Assembly: GCA_009760885.1 (NCBI GenBank)
Contig: CM019693.1
Span: 43,797,433 to 43,861,432 of the forward strand
Length of the DNA: 64,000 nucleotides
Source: Achatina immaculata
Lineage: Eukaryota > Mollusca > Gastropoda > Stylommatophora > Achatinidae
Direction of reading: 5' to 3'
Shown: positions 11,455 through 23,235 of the stretch, in pieces
Layout: each line of letters begins with the position of its first letter
How positions within the stretch are numbered: the first letter of the stretch is position 1
Program-made: the position numbers and the translations under genes
Notes under the pieces: model-generated
Databases searched by the model: none
The model's input: the letters and a program-made list of their open reading frames with translations, nothing else
Told to the model about the DNA's origin: nothing

Positions 11455-11560
11455 TATGATAATGTATAAATGAAAAACAGCCAACATCCGATATTTCGGC
11501 GTGAGCCTTTTTCGAGGATTACATGCACAACGAGACAAAAACAAATAACTAAACGAAGGA
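11455..11560 (-). repeat. Dispersed repeat with GGC-loop-GCC-GAAA motif, inverted copy
   Basis: On the minus strand cctcgaaaaaggctcacg followed by ccgaaatatcgg matches the pieces at 1530 and 52550. The hairpin plus GAAA is the shared feature; the flanks are unrelated. Confidence 0.4.
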
Positions 11561-11764
11561 CTTATCTTAATATGGTCTCCCCCAGAATTAGGAAACAGAG
11601 AAATGCGTGTCGATTAGAAGATGCATGGGACCACGCGGGCCACACAAAGGATACGCCGATAGAGCCAATAGTAAAGAAGAGGTGGAGAGAGAGGAGGAAA
11701 ACAAGTGGTAGAAAGGGGTAGGGGGGAGACAATAGAAACATTATAGCCGCTAGAGGATAAGGTG

Positions 11765-11975
11765 TCCAAAAGACCCCAAACAACACTGCTAAAACAGCCA
11801 TGCAATGGACACTTGAGGGAACAAGAAAGAGAGGCTGGCCAAAATCTACATGGTGAAGAACTGCAGAAGTGGAAATGAAAAACCTACAACACAGTTTAGA
11901 TGCCATACAAAGGATGGCTGCAGACCATGAGAAGTGGAAAGAACACGTGGTGTTCTGTGCAGTGACCGTTTAGCC
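11765..11975 (+). mobile_element. LINE 3' end fragment
   Basis: The plus strand encodes TAMQWTLEGTRKRGWPKSTW, then VEMKNLQHSLDAIQRMAAD and KWKEHV. These match the usual C-terminal WTPEGKRKRGRPKxTWRR region of RTE-like elements. It contains stops and is a relic. Confidence 0.7.
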
Positions 11976-12104
11976 AATCACTGACAAAGGACATGAAAGG
12001 ATGACTACATGATAAGGCCCATGGTGCTCTGACCTTCTCCATGGAAGAAAGTTGATTAATTCTTGACCTGTCTTCACACCCCAAGTTTATCCAGTTTTAA
12101 AAAG

Positions 12105-12392
12105 GTGTATGCATATGCAGGAAACTCTCTACCGTAGAGAGCGGAACAACAACACAACTCATTCAGGTCATCAGAGGAAGTACCCCCCCCCCTCAGACAA
12201 GTGTTTCGGCCCTTTAAACTCCTGACACTCTAAGGGGGGGGGGGGGGCCCTCTGGGTCATGACTCCCAGAGGTCTTGTGAGTTTTTGCTTTTTTTTTCCG
12301 GTCCCGGGATCGAACCCATGATCTTCCAGTTGGCACTGCACTTTCTGAAGTGCGTCTTTAGCGATTTAGCTATGGAGGACTGGTATTGGTTG
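12105..12392 (-). mobile_element. tRNA-derived SINE family B, copy 1
   Basis: The minus strand starts with a tRNA-like head: tccatagctaaatcgctaa, later gggttcgatcccgggacc, a good B box. The body includes cctctgggagtcatgaccc, a G/C run, and ends with ctctctacggtagagagttt. A second copy at 27530-27765 has the same body and a truncated head. Confidence 0.75.
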
Positions 12393-14470
12393 TGGCAAAT
12401 GAAATTACTTATGTTCCCAATGCTTGTTTCGCATACTCCACAGCCAGCATGAGGCCTTTTCTGCTGTTTCTGAAAGGCTTCTCAGTGCCCTTGCTCTTGC
12501 TTGTCCCTTTATGCCCAGTTGCTTACATAGGTCATATGCTGATGTTGCTACGAATCCTCTTGCTCCCACTTCTACAGCTATCACTTTTGCCCTGGTTCCT
12601 GCCCCCTGCCTCAGTTGCTTGATCAGATCATTGTACTTCTCACATTTGAATAAATGCTGACTCGTACATAGTGTTAGTGAAAACTCTCTGATATTTCTTA
12701 GAACTTCTCACTGCACAATGAAGCACACCAGAATACACGGTATATACAGCTGTAGATGCACGAAGAATGTTCACAAGAGTAATAATTACATGCACACTGA
12801 GCAATGGCTAAACTGAATGAAAAAAAACCCCCCCTAAATGGCTATTTGCACCTCTCTTGTATTTTTCTTGGTCTTATGTGTAAAGTAATATTTTTCAACA
12901 TTTATTTCAATTTTTTTTAAATCAGTAACTTCAAACAGAAACTAATGAGTTTTGACTCACTTATTTTTGCAATTAATCTTTTTATTCGGCTTTATGAACA
13001 TGTTTTATGACCATACATGCGGAGAGGTTCGATTGATCACAGGATGAAAATAATCTCTATTTGAAAATTACAGATGTTCTATGATTGTGTTGATCTAATA
13101 TAGCATTTCATGTTTCGGCATACACGAATGAACGCACCTGCTTCAAAAGAAAATGAATTTTAAAAAAAAAAACGCCCATGCATAACCAAAGATCAAAGGG
13201 GCCATAACTCCTTAAAACATTTCAACTCTTCATCTGATTCATATACAGCTACCGAGACTAGTGACGGTCTGGTGATCTCCCTTTACAACAACAAATTGTG
13301 CACCGGGACAATGACATAAAATAAATATTAAAGTCATTTTATTATCCTGTACATGTCCGCTTGTGGCGGACTTGAAGTCCGTATATGAAACTTTTTCTGG
13401 CGTATCTCAACTTCTAGATCAGTTAAATGTTGTCAAAGCAATTCAAATCACTGGCATAGCTTGTAAAAAGTGATCTATTTAATGTATTCATAAATTTAAA
13501 AAGCAAATTTTTGTTTCTTTGAAATTTAATGCTCTGATAATACCATTTTTATTCTTCTGTGGTTACCGACATAATCCTGGAATTATACACAACGTGGGAG
13601 AAAAACTTGGGTAGGTTTTCTGAATCACAGACCAAAGAGGAGACAAACACTTACCCCTAACGATACAGGAAGTTATTTTGTTTGTATGGAGGTATGCAGA
13701 ATAGATGGGAACTAAGTTCAAATACTGTGACCCTTACAGTTCTGTTGTATACACGAAAGATGATATCAATATATCATCTTTGTGTTATTACATTTTGTTA
13801 TTTCTGATATCATCTCATGTGTGCAGTAAAGAAAGTCACCACTGCTTTGCTGTGTCAGTTGTGGTTTAAGGGCATAATTGACCTCAGATGAGTCCCATTA
13901 CCCAGTGACCTCACGTCACAGACCTTACGTTGGTTACTGGAATTGGCAGCAGAACAGAAATGGGAATGTCCTGACAGCAGTGACAGTACTTCATGAGATC
14001 AATCAATAACAGAAACCTAAATATAACCTTATATAACACAAACCACAGAGCCTTATCAAGAAGTCTGCCCCCTCAACATTGAAAAGTACATAACGTGAGA
14101 AAGGAGACAAAGCAACATTTTTATTTAATCTTTCTGCCATTAACTTAAACACATCTTGTAGCTCTGCCCATTTCATTCATTCTACTTCATAATTCAAGTG
14201 CTCTGTCAAGCTGGAAAAATTAACAGAAAATTATCAACTTAAATTCAAGGTCCCATTATGATATGATTGTTTATTAATGTCCCTGATTCTGCTTTAGGAC
14301 ATCCTTGTGGGAATGAGCTAGAAGACTGATGTCATAGCAGTAGTGACATAATGTTCAGTGAAGTTTCTGATGCACTAGCTCTACTGGCATCCTGAATGAA
14401 GCTTGGGAACAAAAAGGCAGTCTGTTTATTCATAACCGGTACACAGCAGTGAGAAGGAACAGGGTTGTGA
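12393..14470. other. Intronic stretch, no gene recognised
   Basis: About 2 kb of AT-rich sequence with no splice-bounded conserved frame. Small open frames at 12386-12660 are Leu-rich without domain signature. Nothing else was recognised. Confidence 0.4.
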
Positions 14471-14479
14471 CCAAGATCT

Positions 14480-14785
14480 GCTTTGTGGCCAGTGAGAGCA
14501 ATGTCATCTTCATCAAGGTTTGCCTTATAGCCAAGGTAACAGTGTCATCTCCACCATGGTTTGTCTCATGACCAAGGACGACAATGTCATCTCCATCAAG
14601 ATTTTGATTTGTGGCCAGGATAATAATGGCATCTCAACCAAGATTGTCTTTGTAGCCAAGATAACAATGTTTTGTCAGCAAGGTTTGCTTCACGACAAGG
14701 ATAACAATGACATCTCAACCCCAAGATTGTTTCTGTAACCAAGATAACAATGTTATCTCCAGCAAGGTTTGCTTCATGGCCAGAA
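14480..14785. repeat. Imperfect tandem repeat (about 45-55 bp units)
   Basis: Diverged units share caatgtcatctccatcaag, ttgtggccaggataa and gccaagataacaatg. Six or so units are visible. The array lies about 150 bp downstream of the transmembrane exon in the host intron. Confidence 0.7.
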
Positions 14786-14929
14786 TGTCAGTTCCAAAAC
14801 TGTGACCTCAGCTTCAATACCAGGAAAACAGAAAACAGACAGAACACAGAATAAAAAGTTCCAATCAAATCATTGGACCAAGTGAAAGTCTTGGTCTTAT
14901 CAGAACAAAGTTTTCTTCTTTCTTCTTAC

Positions 14930-15016
14930 CTTCAGCATGACGAAAATGCAGATGATGCAAAAGAAAAGAAACACAGCAACAAATATGCCCATCCCAAAGT
15001 ACTCATTCTGGTTGAT
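14930..15016 (-). CDS. ZNRF3: ZNRF3-like exon: transmembrane helix
   Basis: This 87-bp exon encodes 29 residues: INQNEYFGMGIF, then a helix of about 20 hydrophobic residues ending FVMLK. EYF-GMGIF matches vertebrate EYFDMGIF at the membrane entry. The acceptor is acctgcag before 15016; the donor is AAG followed by gtaaga at 14929. Both ends are phase 0. The vertebrate exon continues with a basic juxtamembrane stretch that is absent here, so a microexon in the next intron may be missing, or the loop is shorter. If the intron is retained, translation adds VRRKKKTLF and stops at 14900-14902. Confidence 0.9.
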
Positions 15017-15200
15017 CTGCAGGTAAAGAGAAATGAATTTATAAAAAGTTTTACAAACTGTTCTGTTTTTGTCAGTCATGATCTCATATCAAAACAATGA
15101 CAAATAAAACTACATGCATATTATAACCGCCCAATCACCTTTTGCTGTGGCTTACATCTCTTTCTTCAATTCATCTTCTCAGCTAATGTTTTCTTCTTTT

Positions 15201-16995
15201 ATGCTACTCTGCCCCAGTAATTACGGATACACTAACATACATTTACAATCAATGCATTGCACATTGTCATTTTCCTTAGGCTTTTAAAATTGCAAAAATA
15301 TATCCCATTTTTAAATCTGGTTCAGAGAAAAATCTCTATAGCTATAGACCAATTCCATTCTATCGACTTTGTCTAAACCCCTAGAAAAACACATACAAAA
15401 AACAACCTTACAACACATGCAAGAAAATTATTTGATTGTTGACTGTCAGTCAGGTTTTAGGCCAAAACATTCCAGCCACACAGCTCTCACAAAAATGACA
15501 GAATGTTGGTTGTCTAATATAAATGATGATAAATTATGTGGTGCTGTCTTTGTTGATTTTAAAAAAGCATCTGACATGACTGATCAAGAAATCCTAGTTA
15601 GAAAGCTTGAGACTTATAGATTACACCCTAACTTAATAAAATTTATTACATTACACCCTGACTTAATAAAATTTATTACATCTTTTCTTTCCAACAGACA
15701 ACAGGTAGTTTGCCTCAAAAACTCAGAGTCAAGTTCATCTGTGGTTGATTAATGGTGTTCCATATGGATCTATTCTTGGTCCTCTCTTGTTTACCATCTA
15801 CATCAATGATCTTCCACTTCATCTCAAAAAATCATCTTGTGACCTCTTTGCTGATGACTGCACAGTTTACACTAGTGACAATGACTGTATTAACCTTGAG
15901 TCAACTCTTCAAATTGAAATAAACAGTCTAATTAACTGTAGCAATAACAACAGAATTCTCATAAACATCAGCAAAACAAAATCCATGCTCATTACAAGAC
16001 AAAAATTAACAAATTCACCAACAACACTAAAGCTCCATGCTGGAACTTCACAGATAAAGAATGTTAGTAAACATAAAACTCTAGGTCTCATGATTGACCA
16101 CCACCTCAGCTGGAATCATCATGTAGACAATGTAATCAAACTCACTGCACACAAAGTTTACCATTTTACTAAAAGTAAACATTTTCTTGACACAGACACC
16201 AGAAAACTATACGACATATCACAGATACAAACACACTTGGACTACTGCTCCACAGTCTGGGATGGTTGTTCCATGTCAAAGATGAAAAGACTTTATTCAC
16301 TTCAAAAATGAGCAGTAAAGCTTATAGATGACAAACATGCAGCATGTATTACAAATAAAGACAAACATCTTGATATTCTACCCCTCAAGAAGAGATTTCT
16401 TTTCAACAAGGCCAAGTTAATTCATAAAATTTTATCGCATAATGCTCCATCCTATCTGTGGTCGTTGTTTAAATCCAAGCCAAAACACAGTCAATGCTTA
16501 AGCAATTGTATTCTCCCAAAACCAAGGCTTGACATGTTTAAAGAAATCTTCTCTTACTCAGCTGCCCACCTTTGGAGTGCCCTACCAATTCATGTGAAAC
16601 TTATAAGTAATATTCGTTCTTATAACTTTAAACTTTGTCAATATCTGTTTGATATGGACTGTATGGCTCCCTAAGCATAGTTTAAAGTATGGCTTGAGTG
16701 TTGTAATTTTTTATAATACTGCTTTTCTATAAATTTGTTAGTTTTGAATGAAAGTAAGAATGCAATTTTATTTCATGTTGTTGCATAAATCAGAGTGTAG
16801 AGTGTATGGACATGAGATAAGTTTATTATTTTTATGTAATCAGTTAATGTGTCTTCATGATTATTATGCTCATTAACAAATGCTGAATGACTGTGACTGA
16901 GTGAAAGCTGTATGATGAAGGGCAGAATGTCAGATGGGCTTGCGTGCCCAACTCCTAACCCTTTAAAAATAAAGTAGGTCCATTTGTTTGTTTGT
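15201..16995 (+). mobile_element. Non-LTR retrotransposon family C, copy 1 (inactive)
   Basis: An RT is visible across two frames (15369-15752 and 15745-16311): SGFRPKHSSHTALTKMTE, FVDFKKASDM, GVPYGSILGPLLFTIYINDL and LFADDCTVY, with the catalytic FADD kept. A frame break occurs at about 15745 and later stops follow. An internal 30-bp tandem duplication repeats LHPxLIKFIT at 15623-15680. The 3' end has gaagggcagaatgtcagatg and an AATAAA. The element sits inside a 32-bp pyrimidine-rich minisatellite, with a unit on each side (15162-15200 and 16996 on). The endonuclease domain is absent. Confidence 0.85.
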
Positions 16996-17617
16996 TCATT
17001 CTTCAATTCATCTTTTCAGCTAATGTTTTTCTCTTCAGTTCATCTTCTCAGCTAATGTTTTTCTCTTCAGTTCATCTTCTCAGTTAATGTTTTCCTCTTC
17101 AGTTCATCTTCTCAGCTAATGTCTTCCTCTTCAGTTCATCTTCTCAGCTAATGTTTTCCTCTTTAGTTCATCTTCTCAGCTAATGTTTTCTTCTTCAATT
17201 TATCTTCTCAGCTAATGTTTTCTTCTTCTCAGCTAATGTTTTCCTCTTTAGTTCATCTTCTCAGCTAATGTTTTCTTCTTCAGTTCTTCTTCTCAGCTAA
17301 TGTTTTCCTCTTTAGTTCATCTTCTCAGCTAATGTTTTCTTCTTCAGTTCTTCTTCTCAGCTAATGTTTTCTTCTTCAATTTATCTTCTCAGCTAATGTT
17401 TTCTTCTTCTCAGCTAATGTTTTCTTCTTCAGTTCATCTTCTAAGCTAATGTTTTCTTCTTCAATTCGTCTTCTAAGCTAATGTTTTCTTCCTCAATTCA
17501 TCTTCTCAGCTAATGTTTTCTTCTTCAGTTCTTCTTCTCAGCTAATGTTTTCCTCTTCAGTTCTTCTTCTCAGCTAATGTTTTCCTCTTCAGTTTTTCTT
17601 CTCAGCTAATGTTTTCA
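16996..17617. repeat. 32-bp pyrimidine-rich minisatellite
   Basis: About 19-20 units of catcttctcagctaatgttt plus tcctcttcagtt and variants with ttcttcttcaa. One more unit lies at 15162-15200, left of the family C element, so the array was split or target-duplicated by that insertion. Confidence 0.9.
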
Positions 17618-17869
17618 CATGTTTTCAATCAAACCATAGATTCTATAAACACGCTTTTATTTTTCAACATAATTCAATTAATTTTTCATAGAATTCTTGT
17701 ACTGTTCTCTTACCAGACCTTTAAGATGGACAAATGTATCAGGACTTCATGATTTTTTGTAAAACAAGAAAGTGTTTCAGTTTGGGGACTTGATGGTACC
17801 TGAGCTTGTAAAAAAGATAAGAACAAACACAACTGGTGCACAGCTCTCAACAACTTCCATGGTACAGCA

Positions 17870-18590
17870 TTAGTACAACACTTCAGGGTAGAAATAGTCA
17901 GTGCAGCATTCTAGAATCCAGAAGAGAAATAATCTCTGTAAAACTTCAAGATAAAAACAGTCTCTGCAACAATCCATGACAGAAACAGTCCTTGCAACAC
18001 TTCATGGAAGAAAAACAAAAGTGGTTACACTCCATGGTAGGAAACAGAAATGGTTTCTGTAACACCCCTGTGTGAACACACCCTCTACAACACCCCTGAG
18101 CAAAGAAAACAATGATCTCTGAAACATTTCCAGATAAAATGTTCATGCAACACTTCATAGTAAGATGTTCATGCAACACTTCATAGTAAGATGTTCATGC
18201 AACACTTCATGGTAAGATGTTCATGCAACACTTCATGGTAAAATGTTTATGCAACACTTCATAGTAAAATCTTCATGCAACACTTCATGGTAAAATGTAC
18301 ATACAACACTTCATGGTAAAATGTTTATGCAACACTTCATGGTAAAATATTTATGCAACACTTCATGGTAAAATGTTTATGCAACACTTCATGGTAAAAT
18401 CTTCATGCAACACTTCATGGTAAAATGTACATACAACACTTCATGGTAAAATGTTTATGCAACACTTCATGGTAAAATATTTATGCAACACTTCATGGTA
18501 AAATGTTTATGCAACACTTCATGGTAAAATGTTTATGCAACACTTCATGGTAAAATCTTCATGCAACACTTCATGGTAAAAAAAGTCTCA
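17870..18590. repeat. 26-bp minisatellite with degenerate left edge
   Basis: From about 18126 on, some 17 units of gcaacacttcatggtaaaat plus gtttat; to the left (17870-18125) increasingly diverged relatives with aacacttcatgg. The sequence gcaacacttca is shared with the adjoining 28-bp array. Confidence 0.9.
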
Positions 18591-19440
18591 GTAATAACCC
18601 ACAGCAGAAAAAAGTCTTTGCAACACTTCAAGGTAGAAATAGTCTTTGCAACACTTCAAGGTAGAAATAGTCTTTGCACCACTTCAAGGTAGAAATAGTC
18701 TTTGCAACACTTCAAGGTAGAAATAGTCTTTGCACCACTTCAAGGTAGAAATAGTCTTTGCAACACTTCAAGGTAGAAATAGTCTTTGCAACACTTCAAG
18801 GTAGAAGCAGTCTTTACACAATTTCAAGGTAGAAATAGTCTTTGCAACACTTCAAGGTAGAAATAGTCTTTGCAACACTTCAAGGTAGAAATAGTCTTTG
18901 CACCACTTCAAGGTAGAAACAGTCTTTGCACCATTTCAAAGTAGAAATAGTCTTTGCATCACTTCAAGGTAGAGATAGTCTTTGCAACACTTCAAGGTAG
19001 AAACAGTCTTTGCACTACTTCAAAGCAGAGACAGTCTTTGCACTACTTCAAGGTAGAAACAATCTTTGCAACACTTCAAGGTAGAAATAGTCTTTGCATT
19101 ACTTCAAGATAAAAATAGTCTTTGCAACACTTCAAGGTAGAAATAGTCTTTGCACTACTTCAAAGCAGAGACAGTCTTTGCATTACTTCAAGGTAGAAAC
19201 AGTCTTTGCAACACTTCAAGGTAGAAACAGTCTTTGCAACACTTCAAGGTAGAAACAGTCTTTGCAACACTCCAGAATAAAAATGATCTATGCAACACTC
19301 CAAAGAAAGGAAATCTCTGCAACATTTCAGGGTAGAAAAAAGTCTCTACAGTGCCCTAGAATCTGCCTCTGCTATGCTCCAAAAGTAGGAACGGTCTCTG
19401 CAACATTCCATAGAAGAGATGAAGTATTGACAAAATGTTA
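18591..19440. repeat. 28-bp minisatellite with degenerate right edge
   Basis: About 24 units of aggtagaaatagtctttgca plus acacttca, with variants (ccactt, cattac, agcaga). Units decay toward 19270-19440. The block ends about 540 bp from the 19978-20127 exon. Confidence 0.9.
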
Positions 19441-19977
19441 TAACTAGAAGTATTGACAAAATGTTATAACTAGATGATACTGACTAACAGTTTCTAGTAA
19501 GAGAAAGATGATAGACACTATAACTTTTTTTAAGTCCAGGAGAAGCACAGCTAACAATGAGTTGTCTTTTCATAGTGAAGAATATGTTGTAGACCAAACC
19601 AGTCATATTCCAGTAAATAAAACTTTAAAAAAAAAAAAGTAACATAACTGCGCTGGGGAAAGGGCCAGCAAAATGAGGCACACCAGAACACTGAACACAT
19701 CAGTATCAGTGTTTGAACACATCAGTGTCAGTGTTATAAGAGAAACAAAACAAGAACAAAAAGACAAACAAACAAAAAAATCAGCTCCATGCATGTGGGA
19801 CTACACTCAAGCTGAATATAAGAGAAGACAAAAAAAAAGTTTAATGGTCACCAAAAAGACAACAAAAAATTGCCACTGATGGTAGCACAGCTGATGATGA
19901 TATCTACAGCAATAAAAGACAGAACTGTAAAAAAAAATAATAAATAAGAAGAAACAATGCATGATGAAGACAATCAC

Positions 19978-20127
19978 CTCAATGTTCTCTGCCGACTGTT
20001 GCTGTGGCCTGTATATGATTCTGATTCTGGCTTCTGACTGGGAGTTCACCACTTCCATCAGCCTGGCTGCCCCAGCATCCTGGATGATAATGACTGGCCT
20101 CGCCAGTTTGCTGTCCGCTTGGTGGAG
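19978..20127 (-). CDS. ZNRF3: ZNRF3-like exon: PA ectodomain, third part
   Basis: This 150-bp exon encodes 50 residues from LHQADSKLARPVIIIQDAG to QQQSAENIE, including AARLMEVVNSQ and ARIRIIYRP. Vertebrate ZNRF3 has the same run, with RPVVYVKGADAIKLMNIVNKQ and ARIQHRP. The acceptor is gtctccag before 20127; the donor is GAG followed by gtgatt at 19977. Both ends are phase 0. It completes the PA fold and the short stalk before the membrane. A short direct-duplication region (20199-20500) sits just upstream in the intron, and a long minisatellite block lies about 540 bp downstream of the donor. Confidence 0.92.
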
Positions 20128-20198
20128 CTGGAGACAATATAGAAAATCCTTGTTAAACATGGAATATTGTGCATCAGCACAGAGGCGGACTGAATCTT

Positions 20199-20500
20199 CT
20201 TACATCCTTCTCGTGCCGTTAAACGTCACGAAGGATTCTCATGCTAGTTCGCCAAATTTTCCTGTTTTCGGCGAGTTTTTCAACCTCATCAAGGGACTTT
20301 ATGCCTACTAGTTTGGTCTCTCTTAACAGTGTCTTCTTTATAGGAATCTTATCTTACATCCTTCCTGTGCCGTTAAACGTCACATAGGGCTAGCAATGTT
20401 TTCCTGTTTTCAGTGAGTTTTTCAACTTTATCAAGGGATGTTATGCCCACTAAACTGGCTTCTCTTAACAATGTCCTCTTTAGAGTTTCACGTGGTCGAC
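20199..20500. repeat. Two direct copies of an about 150-bp unit
   Basis: The unit has catccttctcgtgccgttaa, acgtcac, tttcctgttttc and gtgagtttttcaacttta, at 20199-20335 and 20355-20500. The first part recurs at 32893-32930, so this is a dispersed element present twice in tandem. No coding signature. Confidence 0.7.
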
Positions 20501-20989
20501 CTCATTTTATTCAGCCCGTTGTGCTTCACTTGATTTTATAGGAATAGGTGTTCCAAATAATAAAGTTGAATATTCGGCAAAATATGAATATTTGATTTCC
20601 TGTGTGACTTGTCTTGTTTTGCCTTGTTTCCTTCCTCATATAGCTTTCAGCACTGACAGGGCACATAGACATCCTGATGGGGCTCGGCAAGTCTGCTCTT
20701 TTATTCTTTTATCATTTACTTGACAGAAGCGTAGCCAGTGCAGCAGCAGCTAAATAACCTACGGTAATGATGTATTAACATGGGAGCTGTAGAGAGGGAC
20801 TAGCCACAAAGGGACAGAACAGGGTGGACCAGATAACAAGCTGGTGTGAGGATAACAATGCTGTGATAAACCAGAAAAAGCTAGCATCCTATGGTGCTCA
20901 TTAAGTAAGAGAATTGTAGGACCTGAAGTTCTGATTTGTGAGGTATCGGGACAAGATATTAAGAGAACACATTTGATCGATCCTTGTCC

Positions 20990-22440
20990 TTTGGACGTGT
21001 GGACAATGTAATACAAAAGGCCAGGAAACGTACTGGGAGCAGTTAGGTTAATGGCTGCAGCAAACTTTCCACAGCGCGCTCTATTCTTGCTGGTGCAGGC
21101 GTTGGTGATGTCACCATTGGAGTATAGTTTAGGCCTACTCACCCTGTCAAATGCACAGATGAACAGACCAGAGCGTGTACAGAATGAGGCAGTAAGGAGA
21201 GTCTTGGATTACACCAGGGATACTCCTGTAGCGGCCATGCGCTTTCTGCTCGATATGCTGATAGCGAGGTCAAAACACAAATATGATCAGGTAAAGGCAT
21301 ACATCAGGGTTGCCGGCATGAAAAGCCATCCTCTCCATGAAGAGCTGGGGTTGATAAAAGGCAGACGCATAAAAAATACACATCTTGGATGGCTGAGGAT
21401 GATAATAGTCAGTGAACAATCTAGATGGGGTGATTAAAGGTGATGATTGGTTATGGGTGCAGGACCGACCTCAGCTAACAAAGGTTATTAATACTGATAG
21501 GCCACGAGACTTGGCACAGGTGACAGCTGAACTTTGGGTTCAAGGTCGCATCCAGCATCACTGTGGGTCTTCCGACACAGTAATATATACAGATGACTCA
21601 GTGACTCGAAACAGCAGAAGTGGTTGGGGTTTTGTTGTCTACCGGAGTGGAAGAGTAGTGGCACAGGATTCGGGAGCCTTTGAAGTCAGCACATCAAGCA
21701 TGACAATGGAAACTGAGACTGTGCCAGGGACAATGGAATGGTTAGTTGCTCATGACGTGGTTAATGGTGTCATGTCACTGTGACGGATTCACAGAGTATG
21801 CTTTTTAAGATGGAGAAAAAAAACTGCTTGGAAAAGACTGGGTCAATCTGTTAAGCCAGTCAACTGTGAGGAGCCTAACGTGGCTTTATTGTCCAGGGCA
21901 TGCGGGAGTACATGGCAATGATGTGGCAGATAGAGTTAATGGACAGGCTAAAATAAATGACACGCTGAGAATTGACAAGCGCGACTTTGCTAACGCCGTA
22001 TTGGAAAGACTGCGGGAAAATGAAAAGCGGGAATGGGAGAACAATGTAATTGTGAAGCAGTTGGTGGAGCAAGGACAAATTAAGAGTGCTGGTAGGAAAT
22101 CTGAACTGTGTGGCAGAAAACACATCGTAAAGAATCAACACGTGATGGAAGCTACTGCTGTGATGTGGATTTCACTTCATTGCAAAATTTCATCTGGAAA
22201 TGTAATTAATTTAAGTAAAAATTATTTTTTCATATCTTTTCCCGTCATATTTTGGTAAGTCACAGCTTGTGGCCCAGACAAGCTGCTCTGGAAACAAAAC
22301 TGCGGACAAAGCAGCATGTACGTTTCTGGGAGACGGTGAAAGAGCTCATGAAGTGATGGTGGTGGAGAAGTGAAGGTTACAGAAGTTATCAAGTTCTGCA
22401 GGTCAAGACCCTATCCTCCTCCTCCTCCGCCGCCGCCATG
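20990..22440 (+). mobile_element. Non-LTR retrotransposon relic with RNase H domain
   Basis: Frames 21051-21437, 21412-21783 and 21866-22258 are consecutive parts of one decayed protein. The first resembles the RT C-terminus (PLEYSLGLLTLSNAQMNRPE, QNEAVRRVLDYTRDTPV). The second and third form an RNase H: VIYTDDSVTRNSRSGWGF (usual YTDGS changed to YTDDS), METET, then WLYCPGHAGVHGNDVAD with the last acidic site. A one-base shift removes the third acidic region near 21780. RNase H-bearing LINEs are typical of the I/Nimb and related clades. Confidence 0.8.
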
Positions 22441-22892
22441 AAAAAGGCCGTTGTTAGAGAGTAAGCAATGTCATGCTTCCTATGGTGGAAGAAATGACTG
22501 AAAAAAATGTGACTGAAAAATATCAACAAGTAAGGCGAGGCGGACCTGGGTAGTCCATACATGTCTCCAGAGTTAACGTGGGAAACAGTTATTCACATAA
22601 ATATTGATCACAGATCACAGGACCATTGTGAACGAGGGAGAAAAGAAGATTCTCAACTTAGACCAAGATATCTTCCGACGAACTCGAGAGTAAGTCGATA
22701 ATCATATGGCACTGGGCCACATATGTATATAATATAGCACTGTGTGCACAGCTGCAGGGCCCTAGGAGGAGGAGGAGGGGTCCATCCAGTGACTGCTCCA
22801 GGACCTGAAGGATTCCTTATTTTAAGGGTCGGAGGAGGAGGGGGTAGGGTAGTGCTCCGTAGTAGTGAAAACGTATTTGGGGGGGGGGGGGG

Positions 22893-23235
22893 GTTGGAAG
22901 AGAGACAGACAGAAGGAGAGAGAGACAGAGAGAGAGAAAGATAGAAAGAAAGAGAGAGAGGAGAGAGAAGGTGAGAGAGACAGAAAGAAGGAGAGACAGA
23001 GAGAGAGGAGAGAGAGAAAGAGAGAGAGAAAAAGAGAGAGAGAAGGAGAGAGAGATACAGAGAAACAAAGAGAAGGAGAGAGAGACAGAGAGAGACAAAG
23101 AGAAGGAGAGAGAGACAGAGAGAGACAAAGAGAAGGAGAGAGAGACAGAGAGAGACAAAGAGAGACAGAGAGAGAAGGAGAGAGAGACAGAGAGAGAAGG
23201 AGAGAGAGACAGAGAGAGAAGGAGAGAGAGAGGTT
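22893..23235. repeat. Purine (GA)n-type simple repeat
   Basis: Over 300 bp of agagagacagagagagaa-like sequence, preceded by a G14 run at 22879. Long open frames of Arg/Glu or Ser/Leu on either strand are artefacts of composition. Confidence 0.95.

Noticed and set aside
12300..12390. tRNA gene on the minus strand
   Set aside because: Head of SINE family B; the copy at 27.5 kb has the same body.
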